NCBI GenBank assembly: GCA_030447385.1
Contig: JAUJOY010000003.1
Location: forward strand, 407,000 to 470,999
Direction of reading: 5' to 3'
DNA from: Mycobacteriales bacterium
Lineage (GTDB): Bacteria; Actinomycetota; Actinomycetes; Mycobacteriales; SCTD01
Length of the DNA: 64,000 nt
Shown here piece by piece: positions 11,077 to 20,471 of this stretch (position 1 is the stretch's first letter; every line of letters starts with the position of its first letter). Below the pieces are notes generated by a model. The model saw nothing but the letters and a program-made list of their open reading frames with translations. It searched no databases and was not told where the DNA came from. Both the position numbers and the translations under genes were made by a program.

Positions 11077-11912
11077 GAGCGGCAGACACCGGGGCGGCCG
11101 ATCCGCGCCTCGCGGCCGCACTCGCCGCCTGGGCGGGCGGTCCCTCGCCCGCGGCCACGGCGCAGGTCTACGCCGCACTGGTCGCCGCTCGCGTCTTCGC
11201 CGCCATCTGCGCGAGCCGGTCCGGCGACTCGGAGCGAGCCGGGCGGCACCGGTCCGGGCCGACGGAGCTCGCGCTGCTCACGCTGGTGGGCAGCGCCGGC
11301 GGCCGGGCCGTGCCGCTGTTCCTCGACGCGGCGGCCGCGGGGGCGTTCCGGCCGCACGCCCGCCCGCTGCCGCTGCGCGGTCCGCAGGCCTGCACCGCCG
11401 CGCTGCAGGACGGCGCCGTCGCCGTCCTGCTGGACCCGCCGGGCGCGGCGTTCGCCGCCTCCGGGGCGCCCCTGGTCGACCTCGCGGCGGGCCGGGCCCC
11501 CATCGCGGGCAGCCCGCTGTCGTTCTGGCGCTCGGCCGGCCTGCTGCACGCGCCGGCGGAGGGCGATCAACCGGACACCGACCCGGCTCTGGCGGTGGCG
11601 CTCGCGGCCGCACTGCGGTCCGAGCCGGTACGCGCAGCGCGCCTCCTGCAGAGCGCGCACGGACCCGTGCTGGGGCTGGTCCCGGACTCGCCGCTGGACG
11701 CCGCCGGACTCGCCGGCCTCGCTGCCCGGGTGCTGCCGCGTCTCGCCGCGGTCCTGCCGGCGGACGGCCTCGACGTGACGGTCGTGCCGGCGGACGGCCC
11801 GGGTCGGCCCGTGCCCCTCGAGCGGGGGGCCTCCCCGCAGCGGGCAGCGGCCGGGCGGCCTTCCCGCAGAGGTCTCGGCCGGCCGGGCCGGCCCCGCCGC
11901 GGCTCCGCCTAG
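11061..11912 (+). CDS. SseB-family protein
   Basis: 283 residues. Residues about 20-130 fit the SseB N-terminal domain: an Ala-rich helix pair, then TELALLTLVGSAGGRAVPLF followed by LDAAA, matching the family pattern (short strand, Gly-Arg, V-P-x-F-x-D/L). The second half (about 150-250) is less conserved, and the last 30 residues are Arg/Gly/Pro-rich tail. SseB is named for serine sensitivity in E. coli; its biochemical role is unclear. The GTG start overlaps the PH gene. The stop TAG lies in a CTAG palindrome shared with the stop of the convergent DUF1844 gene. Confidence 0.7.
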   Translation: MSPRVRAADTGAADPRLAAALAAWAGGPSPAATAQVYAALVAARVFAAICASRSGDSERAGRHRSGPTELALLTLVGSAGGRAVPLFLDAAAAGAFRPHARPLPLRGPQACTAALQDGAVAVLLDPPGAAFAASGAPLVDLAAGRAPIAGSPLSFWRSAGLLHAPAEGDQPDTDPALAVALAAALRSEPVRAARLLQSAHGPVLGLVPDSPLDAAGLAGLAARVLPRLAAVLPADGLDVTVVPADGPGRPVPLERGASPQRAAAGRPSRRGLGRPGRPRRGSA

Positions 11913-12229
11913 ACCGGGCCGGTCAGCTTCTCGCCGGGGCCCTCGCCGGGGGCGTCGGGCACGGGCGAGACCTCCCGGAAGGCGCGCTGCAGCGACTGCA
12001 GCCCGTCGCGCAGCGGGCCGGCGTGCACCCCGAGGTCCGGGCGGGCGGCGGACACCAGGCCGGCGAGCGCGCAGATCAGCTTGCGCGCCTCGTCCAGGTC
12101 CAGGTGGGCCGCCCCGCCCTCGGCCAGGCCGCACTTGACGGCGGCGGCGCTCATCAGGTGGACGGCAGAAGCCGCGATCACCTCCGCCGCGGGGACGTCG
12201 GCCAGATCGCGGGCAGCGGGTTCACTCAT
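11909..12229 (-). CDS. DUF1844 protein
   Basis: 106 residues. The core AAEVIAASAVHLMSAAAVKC-GL and LDLDEARKLICALAGLV is the DUF1844 signature (helical, conserved hydrophobic plus ARKLID-type motif). It is found divergent from infC in many actinobacteria; function unknown. ATG at 12229 is chosen over upstream starts because the conserved region begins there. The gene is transcribed away from infC and ends in a CTAG shared with the SseB-like gene. Confidence 0.85.
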   Translation of the reverse strand: MSEPAARDLADVPAAEVIAASAVHLMSAAAVKCGLAEGGAAHLDLDEARKLICALAGLVSAARPDLGVHAGPLRDGLQSLQRAFREVSPVPDAPGEGPGEKLTGPV

Positions 12230-12540
12230 CCTGCTACCCTTGCAGCGCGACCCGGCTCCTTCGAGCCCGCACCCCGCAGCTCCCTCTCGTGACCCGTTCC
12301 GGGTTCTCGGGCAGGAGCGCCCGGAGTCGGCTCGGGGGGCCGTGCAAGCGGAGGTCCCCACCTCCCACCCGAGGAGCCGCGAGGCGCCCGGGTCCGGTCG
12401 ACGCCGCCGCCCTCGGTCGGTGCGCGTCGTGGTCCGCATCCTCCGGGGTGGCGGACGAGGTGGGCCCTGCGCGCAGCGCGGGGCCCCTTCTGGCGTGGGG
12501 CCACGGGACGTGACCGCTCTGCCCGCCCCGAGGAGGCCCC
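12230..12540 (+). promoter_or_regulatory. infC leader with a strong GC-rich hairpin and possible -10
   Basis: 311 bp without a gene. TACCCT at 12235-12240 could be the -10 of infC. Two inverted repeats are clear: GTCCGC (12432-12437) with GCGGAC (12451-12456), and a continuous 11-bp stem 12462-12472 with 12476-12486 (one G-U pair, 3-base loop GCA). The second hairpin looks like an attenuator although the U-tract is missing. The ribosome binding site AGGAGG is at 12531-12536. Leader control of the IF3-L35-L20 operon is known in several bacteria by different mechanisms; the mechanism here is inferred only from the structure. Confidence 0.5.
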
Positions 12541-13134
12541 ATCAGCGCTGAACCCCGCATCAACGACCGGATCCGCGTCCCCGAGGTGCGGCTGGTCGGA
12601 CCCAACGGCGAGCAGGTCGGCATCGTCGCCATCGGCGAGGCCATCCGGCTGGCCCAGGACAGCGACCTCGACCTCGTCGAGGTCGCGCCGATGGCCCGGC
12701 CGCCGGTCTGCAAGCTCATGGACTACGGCAAGTTCAAGTACGAGACGGCGCAGAAGGCGCGCGAGAGCCGCAAGAACCAGGTCCTCACCGTCATCAAGGA
12801 GATGAAGCTCCGGCCGAAGATCGACCCGCACGACTACCAGACCAAGAAGGGCCACGTCGTCCGCTTCCTCAAGGCCGGCGACAAGGTCAAGATCACGATC
12901 ATGTTCCGCGGGCGCGAGCAGTCGCGACCCGAGCTCGGCTACCGGCTGCTCACCCGGCTCGGGGAGGACGTGGCCGATCTGGGCTTCGTCGAGTCGGCGC
13001 CCAAGCAGGACGGGCGCAACATGATCATGGTGCTGGCGCCGCACAAGAACGCCGCCGACCTGAAGAAGGCCGCGAAGGACGCTCCCGACCAGGGGGCGGG
13101 GGCCGCGGCGACCGAGAGCACCACCCAGGCCTGA
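12541..13134 (+). CDS. infC: Translation initiation factor IF-3 (apparent AUC start)
   Basis: IF3 binds the 30S subunit, keeps subunits apart and proofreads the start codon. The 197-residue product has the N domain (about 1-75, start [20 protein letters not shown]) and the C domain (about 90-180, [20 protein letters not shown] and [13 protein letters not shown]), with a polar, Ala-rich tail. The conserved N-terminus is in frame from ATC at 12541, preceded by AGGAGG with a 4-base spacer. An in-frame stop (TGA, 12511) lies upstream, and no ATG, GTG or TTG occurs between it and GTG 12586; that GTG would delete 15 conserved residues. A rare start codon is known for infC elsewhere (AUU in E. coli) and allows IF3 to repress its own synthesis. 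Confidence 0.93.
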   Translation: MSAEPRINDRIRVPEVRLVGPNGEQVGIVAIGEAIRLAQDSDLDLVEVAPMARPPVCKLMDYGKFKYETAQKARESRKNQVLTVIKEMKLRPKIDPHDYQTKKGHVVRFLKAGDKVKITIMFRGREQSRPELGYRLLTRLGEDVADLGFVESAPKQDGRNMIMVLAPHKNAADLKKAAKDAPDQGAGAAATESTTQA

Positions 13135-13190
13135 TCTCCGACCGGCGTACCGGGCGGAACCGCACCGCGAGCAGGAGGACGACCCCAGAC

Positions 13191-13385
13191 ATGCCCAAGC
13201 AGAAGACGCACAGCGGCGCGAAGAAGCGCTTCAAGGTGACCGGCGGCGGCAAGATCCTGCACGAGCAGGCGGGCAAGCGCCACCTGCTCGAGCGCAAGCC
13301 CTCGACGCTCACCCGCCGCCTGACCGGTGAGGTCGAGGTGGCTCCGGCCGACCGCAAGAAGGTCAAGAAGCTGCTCGGCATCTAG
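13191..13385 (+). CDS. rpmI: 50S ribosomal protein L35
   Basis: 64 residues, very basic, start [15 protein letters not shown], with [15 protein letters not shown] in the middle; a full-length L35. It lies 56 bp after infC and 66 bp before rplT in the universal infC-rpmI-rplT order. AGCAGGAGGACG gives a good ribosome binding site upstream of the ATG. Confidence 0.97.
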   Translation: MPKQKTHSGAKKRFKVTGGGKILHEQAGKRHLLERKPSTLTRRLTGEVEVAPADRKKVKKLLGI

Positions 13386-13451
13386 ACCCCGTTTCTCTCC
13401 ACCCGGCTGCGCTCGGCGCCGGGAGACCTTCGACAGGAAACAGGTGCACAC

Positions 13452-13856
13452 GTGGCACGCGTGAAGAGGGCTGTCAACGCCCACAAGAAGCGTCGCGAGG
13501 TTCTCGACAAGGCCAGCGGCTACCGGGGGCAGCGCAGCCGGCTCTACCGCAAGGCCAAGGAGCAGCTGCTCCACTCGGCGACCTACGAGTACCGCGACCG
13601 CAAGAAGAAGAAGGGTGACTTCCGCCAGCTGTGGATCACCCGCATCAACGCGGCCGCGCGGCAGAACGACATCACCTACAGCCGCCTGATCCAGGGGCTG
13701 AAGGCCGCCGGGGTGGAGGTGGACCGCAAGGTGCTGGCCGACCTGGCGGTGACGGACGCAGCCGCCTTCACCGCGATCGTCGAGATCGCGCGGGCAGCCC
13801 TGCCGACCGACGGCACGGGCGGCCCGGCCGCCCAGAGGGCCGACTCGGCGGCGTAG
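13452..13856 (+). CDS. rplT: 50S ribosomal protein L20
   Basis: 134 residues. Start [18 protein letters not shown], then [19 protein letters not shown] and [15 protein letters not shown], all typical of L20, an early-assembly 23S rRNA-binding protein. The GTG start is preceded by GACAGGAAACAGG. The C-terminal tail (about 118-134) is longer than in E. coli, as in other actinobacteria. The stop TAG is followed immediately by the TTG start of the rRNA methyltransferase. Confidence 0.97.
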   Translation: MARVKRAVNAHKKRREVLDKASGYRGQRSRLYRKAKEQLLHSATYEYRDRKKKKGDFRQLWITRINAAARQNDITYSRLIQGLKAAGVEVDRKVLADLAVTDAAAFTAIVEIARAALPTDGTGGPAAQRADSAA

Positions 13857-14672
13857 TTGCCCCCGGCGGCGCTGTCCTCGCTGCGCTCGTCGCGGGTCCA
13901 GGCGGTACGACGGCTGGCCCGGCGCTCGGTGCGCGTCGCCGAGGGCCGGTTCGTCGTCGAGGGTCCGCAGGCCGTACGCGAGGCGCTTCCGGCCCTGCTG
14001 GAGATGTTCGTCGACGCGGCCGGAGCCGAGCGCCACGCCGACCTGGTGCGCGCAGCGCCGTGCCGCGTCACGGCGGTGAGCACCGTCGTGCTGGCCGCGA
14101 TGGCGCAGACGGTCACCCCGCAGGGGATCGTCGGGGTGGCGCCGCTGCTCGACGTGCCACTGGCGCAGGCGCTGGATGCCGGGCCGGCCCTCGTCGCCGT
14201 CCTCGAGTGCGTGTCCGACCCCGGCAACGCCGGCAGCGTGATCCGCACGGCCGACGCCGCGGGGGCAGGGGCGGTCGTGCTCACGCAGGGCTCCACCGAC
14301 CCGCACGGCGGCAAGTGCGTACGCGCGACCGCCGGAAGCCTGTGGCACCTGCCCGTCGTGTCGGGTCCGGGCGTTGCCGAGTCGGTCGAGGCACTGCGGG
14401 TCGCCGGGCTCCGCGTGCTCGCGACGACCGGTGCCGGCACGGCGGACCTCGACGACCTGCAGGACAGCGGGGAGCTCGCTGCGCCCACCGCCTGGCTGTT
14501 CGGCAGCGAGGCAGCCGGCCTCACCGCGGCGGCGCTGCGGCTGTCCGACCTGACGGTCCGCATTCCGGTGCGCGGTCGTGCGGAGTCGCTCAACCTGGCG
14601 TCCGCGGCGGCGGTCTGCCTCTACGCCTCGGCGCGCGCGCAGCGTGGGCAAGAGCCGAACAGGCGCCACTGA
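13857..14672 (+). CDS. TrmH/SpoU-family RNA methyltransferase (TsnR-like)
   Basis: 271 residues. N-terminal substrate-binding domain (about 1-95, with VRRLARRSVRVAEGRFVVEG), then the knotted SPOUT domain: motif 1 DPGNAGSVIRTADAAGAGA (about 121-139), motif 2 LFGSEAAGL (about 213-221) and motif 3 IPVRGRAESLNLASAAAV (about 236-253). It should 2'-O-methylate an RNA nucleotide, most likely in 23S rRNA. The TTG at 13857 directly after the rplT stop is the only start that keeps the conserved N-terminus. The order rplT - this gene - pheS is conserved in mycobacteria (tsnR). Confidence 0.88.
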   Translation: MPPAALSSLRSSRVQAVRRLARRSVRVAEGRFVVEGPQAVREALPALLEMFVDAAGAERHADLVRAAPCRVTAVSTVVLAAMAQTVTPQGIVGVAPLLDVPLAQALDAGPALVAVLECVSDPGNAGSVIRTADAAGAGAVVLTQGSTDPHGGKCVRATAGSLWHLPVVSGPGVAESVEALRVAGLRVLATTGAGTADLDDLQDSGELAAPTAWLFGSEAAGLTAAALRLSDLTVRIPVRGRAESLNLASAAAVCLYASARAQRGQEPNRRH

Positions 14673-14771
14673 TCCGGACAAACCGCCTGCCTTTCTTCCT
14701 GCAGAAGGCGCATCCAGGCCGCGCGCCGCCGTACAGTGGCGCGGTCGCGACCGACCGGGAGGAGCTGCGCC

Positions 14772-15833
14772 GTGTTCGACAAGACGGCGTACGACGACCT
14801 CCCCGACGGGGTGCTCGTCGCCGGTGAGGACCGCCGGGTGATCGCCCTCAACGCCGCGGGCGAGCGCCTCCTCGGCACCAGCGCCGACTCCGCTCTGGGC
14901 CGCGACTTCCGCGAAGTCCTCCCGCTGACCGACGACCAGGGCCGCGACTGGTGGGCCTGCACCGACCCGTACGGCGGGCTGCGCAGCCGAACGCGCCAGC
15001 CCGAGCGGCAGCTGACGCTGCCCACCGCACGCGAGCTGCTGGTGACCGCGGCGTACGTGCGCGGCCCTGACCGTGACGTCATCCGGCTCGTCGTCGTGCT
15101 GCGGGACACCCACGCCCGGGAGCGGATCGAGCGCTCGCGCGCCAACCTCGTGTCGACCGTCGCGCACGAGCTGCGCTCCCCGCTGACCAGCGTCAAGGGC
15201 TTCACCGCCACGCTGCTCGCCAAGTGGGAGCGCTTCACCGACGAGCAGAAGAAGGTCATGCTGCAGACGGTCAACGCCGACGCCGACCGCGTCACCCGGC
15301 TGATCACCGAGCTGCTGGACGTGAGCCGCATCGACGCCGGTCGCCTCGAGATGCGCAAGCAGGTCGTCGACCTGCCCGCGGCCTTGACCAAGGCCATCGC
15401 CGGACGGGTGGCGTCGGGGGAGCCGGAGAGCCGGTTCGTCCTTCGCGAGCGAGGCGCGCTGCCCGAGATGTGGGTCGACCCGGACAAGTTCCAGCAGGTG
15501 ATCGGCAACCTGCTCGAGAACGCCCTGCGGCACGGCGAGGGCGTCGTCACGGTGACCCTCGGCCCTCGGGAGCCGGCTGCGGACGGCAGCGGGACGGGGG
15601 CCGTCGTGACGGTGGCCGACGAGGGGGAGGGCATCCCCGAAGCCACAGCGGCCCGCGTGTTCACGCGCTTCTGGCGGGGCGACCGGCGGGGCGGCACCGG
15701 CCTCGGCCTCTACATCGTCAAGGGGCTCGTCGAGGCCCACGGCGGCACGGTGTCCGTGGGGCGGGCCGCCGGCGGTGGCGCGGAGTTCCGCTTCGAGCTC
15801 CCGGCGGGCACCCCGGCCTTCCTGCAGGACTGA
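14772..15833 (+). CDS. Soluble PAS-domain sensor histidine kinase
   Basis: 353 residues without membrane segments, so cytosolic. PAS fold at about 5-112 (DDLPDGVLVAGEDRRVIALN...), HisKA dimerisation domain with H-box VSTVAHELRSPLTSVKGF (phosphorylated His near 132), and HATPase_c with N-box NLLENALRHGE, G1 box VADEGEGIP and G2 box GGTGLGLYIVKGL. All catalytic boxes are intact. It should autophosphorylate in response to an unknown intracellular signal bound by PAS. No response regulator is adjacent; a related soluble kinase sits next to pheS in Streptomyces. The GTG has GGAGGAGC upstream. TACAGT at 14732-14737 may be its -10. Confidence 0.9.
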   Translation: MFDKTAYDDLPDGVLVAGEDRRVIALNAAGERLLGTSADSALGRDFREVLPLTDDQGRDWWACTDPYGGLRSRTRQPERQLTLPTARELLVTAAYVRGPDRDVIRLVVVLRDTHARERIERSRANLVSTVAHELRSPLTSVKGFTATLLAKWERFTDEQKKVMLQTVNADADRVTRLITELLDVSRIDAGRLEMRKQVVDLPAALTKAIAGRVASGEPESRFVLRERGALPEMWVDPDKFQQVIGNLLENALRHGEGVVTVTLGPREPAADGSGTGAVVTVADEGEGIPEATAARVFTRFWRGDRRGGTGLGLYIVKGLVEAHGGTVSVGRAAGGGAEFRFELPAGTPAFLQD

Positions 15834-15895
15834 GCCCGCGGCGCCGCGCTCGCTCCTTCCGCGCACGACCGCCACGGCGGCCTCTGGGACACTGA

Positions 15896-17005
<1,110 letters not shown>

Positions 17006-17006
17006 C

Positions 17007-19412
17007 GTGCGCGTCCCGATCTCCTGGCTCCGGACGCTGGTGCCCGGGCTGACGGCGTGCGCCGACGAGATCGCCGCGCGACTGGTCCGCGCCGGCCTCG
17101 AGGTGGAGCAGGTGCACCGGGTCGGCCAGGACGTACGCGGCGTCGTCGTCGCGGAGGTCCTCGACGTGCAGGACCTGACCGGCTTCGCCAAGCCGATCCG
17201 CTTCTGCCACGTCAGCGTCGGGCAGCGGACGCACGAGGTCGTGTGCGGCGCGACCAACTTCGCAGCCGGTGATCGGGTGGCGTTCGCGAGGCCGGGAGCG
17301 GTCCTGCCCGGGGGCGTGGACATCGCCACGCGGCGGACCTACGGCCACACCTCGGACGGGATGATCTGCTCCGGTGCCGAGCTGGGCCTCACCTCCGACG
17401 CCGCCGGCATCCTCGTGCTGCCCGCAAGCGCGCCGCTGGGCGGGGACGTCGTCGACCTGCTGGCGATGCGCGACGAGGTGCTCGACATCGCGGTGACCCC
17501 CGACCGCGGCTACCAGCTGTCGGTGCGCGGCGTCGCGAGGGAGGCCGCGACGGCGTTCGGCCTCGCGCTGCGTGACCCCGGCCTGGAGCCGGCCGCGGCG
17601 CCGAGCCCGGACGGGTTCCCCGTGCGGGTCGAGGACCCCGAGCTGTGCAGCCGCTACGTCGCGAGGATCGTCTACGGGCTCGACCCGCTGGCGCGCAGCC
17701 CGCTGGAGCTGCAGCGTCGTCTCACGCTGTCCGGGATGCGGTCCATCTCGCTCGCGGTCGACGTCACGAACGCCGTGCTGCTCGAGCTGGGCCAGCCGCT
17801 GCACGCCTTCGATCTCGACGCGCTCTCGGGTGCGATCGTCGTCCGCACGGCCAGGACGGGGGAGAGGCTGAGGACCCTCGACGGCGTCGACCGCGAGCTG
17901 TCCGAGCAGGACCTGCTCATCACCGACGGCAGCGGGCCCATCGCCCTGGCCGGGGTCATGGGTGGCGGCCCGACGGAGGTCACCTCCGCCACCACCGCCC
18001 TGCTGATCGAGTCGGCGCACTTCGCGCCCCGCTCGGTTGCCCGCACCGCCCGGCGGCACCGGCTGCCCTCCGAGGCGAGCAGGCGCTACGAGCGCGGTGT
18101 CGATCCCGCCCTGGCGGGTGCGGCCGCCGAGCGGGCCGTGCAGCTGCTGGTCGAGCTCGGGGGTGCCACGGCCGGGCCGGTCAGTGACGTGGACGGACGG
18201 CGGCCGCGGCCGGCGCTGCGGCTCCCGGTCACGGCGCCGGGGCGGCTGGCCGGCCGGGACTACCCCGCGGACGTCGTGCGCCGGCGGCTGCAGGACGTCG
18301 GGTGCCACGTCACCGGCGCCGAGGTGCTCGACGTCGTCCCACCCCCGTGGCGCCCGGACCTCGCCGGCGCCGCCGACCTCATCGAGGAGGTCGTGCGGCT
18401 CGAGGGCTACGACACCATCCCGGTCGTCCTGCCCTCGGCTCCCGCCGGTCGTGGGCTCACGACGCAGCAGCGGCTGCGGCGTACAGCCTCGCGCTCCCTG
18501 GCCGCCGCCGGGCTGGTCGAGGTCGTGACCCCGCCCTTCGTCGGCGACGAGGTGCTGGCCTCGCTCGGCGGCGCGATGACCTGCCCGCGGCTGGTCAACC
18601 CGCTGTCGGCGGAGGAGTCGCTGCTGCGGCCCACGCTCCTGGCAAGCCTCGCCGCGGCGGTCGTCCGCAACGTCAGCCGCGGGATCACCGACGTGGCCCT
18701 GTACGAGAGCGGCTGCGTGTTCATCGGGAGCGGCCAGTCCGCCCCGTCCCCGGGAGTGGACGGGCCGCCGACTGCGGAGCAACGGGCGGCACTGGACGCC
18801 GCGCTGCCGAGCCAGCCCCGCCACGTCGGCGTCGCGTTCGCCGGTGACCGCGCCAGCTGGGACGCGCCGCTGTCCGTCCTCGTCGCGCTGGGCCGCGAGC
18901 TGGGCCTGGACCTCGACGTACGCGCCGCGGCCGCAGATCCCTACCATCCGGGGCGGGCCGGCGAGCTGCTGCTCGACGGGCAGCGGGTCGGGCTCGCCGG
19001 CGAGCTGCACCCGCGGGTGGTCGCCGCCCTCGGGCTTCCCGCCCGCACCTGCGCGGGCGAGGCCAACCTCGACGTGCTGGTCGAGGCGGCGGCCAGGCGG
19101 GGTCCGCCGCAGGCGGTCCCCCTGTCCCCGTTCCCGCCCGCGGCGGTGGACGTGGCCCTGGTGGTGGCGCGCGAGGTGCCCGCAGCCGAGGTGGAGGCCG
19201 CGCTGCGGGCCGGGGCCGGGCCGCTGCTCGAGGGGCTGCGCCTGTTCGACGTCTACACCGGCCCGCAGGTGGGGGAGGGTCGCCGCTCCCTCGCGTACGC
19301 CCTCCGGCTGCGGGCGCCCGACCGCACGCTCACCGATGTCGAGGTTCTCTCCACCCGCGACGCGGCGGTCGCGGAGGCCGCCCGGCGGACCGGGGCGCGG
19401 CTGCGCGCCTGA
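17007..19412 (+). CDS. pheT: Phenylalanyl-tRNA synthetase beta subunit
   Basis: 801 residues. Domain order: N-terminal tRNA-binding EMAP-like domain (about 40-150, with CGATNFAAGDRVAFA), B3/B4 editing domain (about 200-380, DVTNAVLLELGQPLHAFDLD), B5 (about 400-470), the core catalytic-like domain, and the C-terminal FDX-ACB anticodon-binding domain (about 705-800, start PLSPFPPAAVDVALVV). Length is normal for the family. The GTG start lies one base after pheS. It ends 48 bp before argC. Confidence 0.97.
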   Translation: MRVPISWLRTLVPGLTACADEIAARLVRAGLEVEQVHRVGQDVRGVVVAEVLDVQDLTGFAKPIRFCHVSVGQRTHEVVCGATNFAAGDRVAFARPGAVLPGGVDIATRRTYGHTSDGMICSGAELGLTSDAAGILVLPASAPLGGDVVDLLAMRDEVLDIAVTPDRGYQLSVRGVAREAATAFGLALRDPGLEPAAAPSPDGFPVRVEDPELCSRYVARIVYGLDPLARSPLELQRRLTLSGMRSISLAVDVTNAVLLELGQPLHAFDLDALSGAIVVRTARTGERLRTLDGVDRELSEQDLLITDGSGPIALAGVMGGGPTEVTSATTALLIESAHFAPRSVARTARRHRLPSEASRRYERGVDPALAGAAAERAVQLLVELGGATAGPVSDVDGRRPRPALRLPVTAPGRLAGRDYPADVVRRRLQDVGCHVTGAEVLDVVPPPWRPDLAGAADLIEEVVRLEGYDTIPVVLPSAPAGRGLTTQQRLRRTASRSLAAAGLVEVVTPPFVGDEVLASLGGAMTCPRLVNPLSAEESLLRPTLLASLAAAVVRNVSRGITDVALYESGCVFIGSGQSAPSPGVDGPPTAEQRAALDAALPSQPRHVGVAFAGDRASWDAPLSVLVALGRELGLDLDVRAAAADPYHPGRAGELLLDGQRVGLAGELHPRVVAALGLPARTCAGEANLDVLVEAAARRGPPQAVPLSPFPPAAVDVALVVAREVPAAEVEAALRAGAGPLLEGLRLFDVYTGPQVGEGRRSLAYALRLRAPDRTLTDVEVLSTRDAAVAEAARRTGARLRA

Positions 19413-19426
19413 GACCCTGACCGCCC

Positions 19427-19460
19427 TGAATATCCATGCAAGCGTGTGTATAGTCATCGC
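19427..19460 (+). promoter_or_regulatory. Two ARG-box-like operators overlapping a leaderless argC promoter
   Basis: Two AT-rich sites stand out in GC-rich DNA: TGAATATCCATGCA (19427-19440) and TGTATAGTCATCGC (19447-19460), 20 bp apart, about two helical turns. Both begin with TGNATA, the half-site of known ARG boxes bound by ArgR. The second contains TATAGT (19449-19454) at -12 to -7 from the argC ATG, the position of a -10 element for a leaderless transcript. ArgR bound here would cover the promoter. argR is in the same operon. Confidence 0.75.
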
Positions 19461-20471
19461 ATGCAGGCAGCGGTGGCGGGGGCGAGCGGCTACACCGGCG
19501 GAGAGCTGCTGCGCCTGCTGCTGGCCCACCCCGACCTCGAGGTCGGGCCGGTGGCCGCCGGCTCGGGCGCCGGGCGGCCGGTCCCCGAGCTGCACCCCCA
19601 CCTTCCCCAGCTGGAAGGCCGCGACTTCGCCGAGACGACCCCGCGGGTGCTGGCCGAGGCAGACGTGGTCTTCCTGGCCCTGCCGCACGGCCAGTCCGCG
19701 TCCCTCGCCGCGGCGCTTCCCGACGACCTCCCAGTGGTGGACCTCGGCGCCGACCACCGGCTCGCCGACCGGTCGGACTGGGAGCGCTACTACGACACCC
19801 CCTACGCAGGGGAGTGGCCGTACGGGCTGCCCGAGCTGTTCCGCAGCTCGCTGAAGGGGGCGCCTCGGGTCGCCGGGCCGGGCTGCAACGCCACCGCGAT
19901 GACGCTCGCACTCGGTCCGCTGCTCGCCGAGCAGCTCGTCGAGCCGGTCGACCTCGTGACGACGACGGTCAGCGGCACGAGCGGTGCGGGCCGCGCGCCG
20001 ACCGCTGCCCTGCTGGCCAGCGAGGTGATGGGCAGCCTGTCCGCCTACAAGGTCGCGGCGCACCGGCACACCCCCGAGGTCCGCCAGAGCCTGCGCCGCC
20101 TCGCGGCGGCAGACGTGACCCTGTCCTACACCCCCCTGCTGGCGCCGATGCCGCGCGGCATCCTCGCCACCTGCACGGCGCGGACCTCCGCGTCCGAGGA
20201 CCAGCTGCGGGCCGCCCTGCTGCGGGCGTACGACTGCGAGCCCTTCGTCCACGTGCTGCCCGCCGGCCGCTGGCCCACCACGGCGGCCACCGTCGGCAGC
20301 AACGCCTGCCAGCTCCAGGTCGCGGTCGACTCCGACGCCGGCCGGGCCGTGGTCGTGGCCGCGCTGGACAACCTCGGCAAGGGCGCAGCGGGGCAGGCGC
20401 TGCAGTGCGCCAACCTCGCCCTGGGGCTGCCCGAGACCGCTGGGCTGTCCGCGAGCGGCGTGGCGCCGTGA
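19461..20471 (+). CDS. argC: N-acetyl-gamma-glutamyl-phosphate reductase
   Basis: Third step of arginine synthesis: NADPH-dependent reduction of N-acetylglutamyl phosphate. 336 residues: Rossmann motif [14 protein letters not shown] at the N-terminus, active-site cysteine in [10 protein letters not shown] (about 142-151), [10 protein letters not shown] and HRHTPEV. The ATG at 19461 gives the canonical N-terminus; there is no ribosome binding site because the transcript is probably leaderless. The stop overlaps the GTG of argJ (GTGA). Confidence 0.97.
   Translation: MQAAVAGASGYTGGELLRLLLAHPDLEVGPVAAGSGAGRPVPELHPHLPQLEGRDFAETTPRVLAEADVVFLALPHGQSASLAAALPDDLPVVDLGADHRLADRSDWERYYDTPYAGEWPYGLPELFRSSLKGAPRVAGPGCNATAMTLALGPLLAEQLVEPVDLVTTTVSGTSGAGRAPTAALLASEVMGSLSAYKVAAHRHTPEVRQSLRRLAAADVTLSYTPLLAPMPRGILATCTARTSASEDQLRAALLRAYDCEPFVHVLPAGRWPTTAATVGSNACQLQVAVDSDAGRAVVVAALDNLGKGAAGQALQCANLALGLPETAGLSASGVAP

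Noticed and set aside
12586-13134. infC starting at GTG 12586
   Set aside because: Would drop the conserved N-terminal residues and ignores the AGGAGG placed before ATC 12541.
12939-15875. Very long open frames on the strand opposite known genes (also 1823-3826, 16977-20252, 46826-48961, 51903-54098)
   Set aside because: They mirror strongly coding genes, have Arg/Pro/Gly-rich low-complexity products and no family motifs; typical shadows in high-GC DNA.
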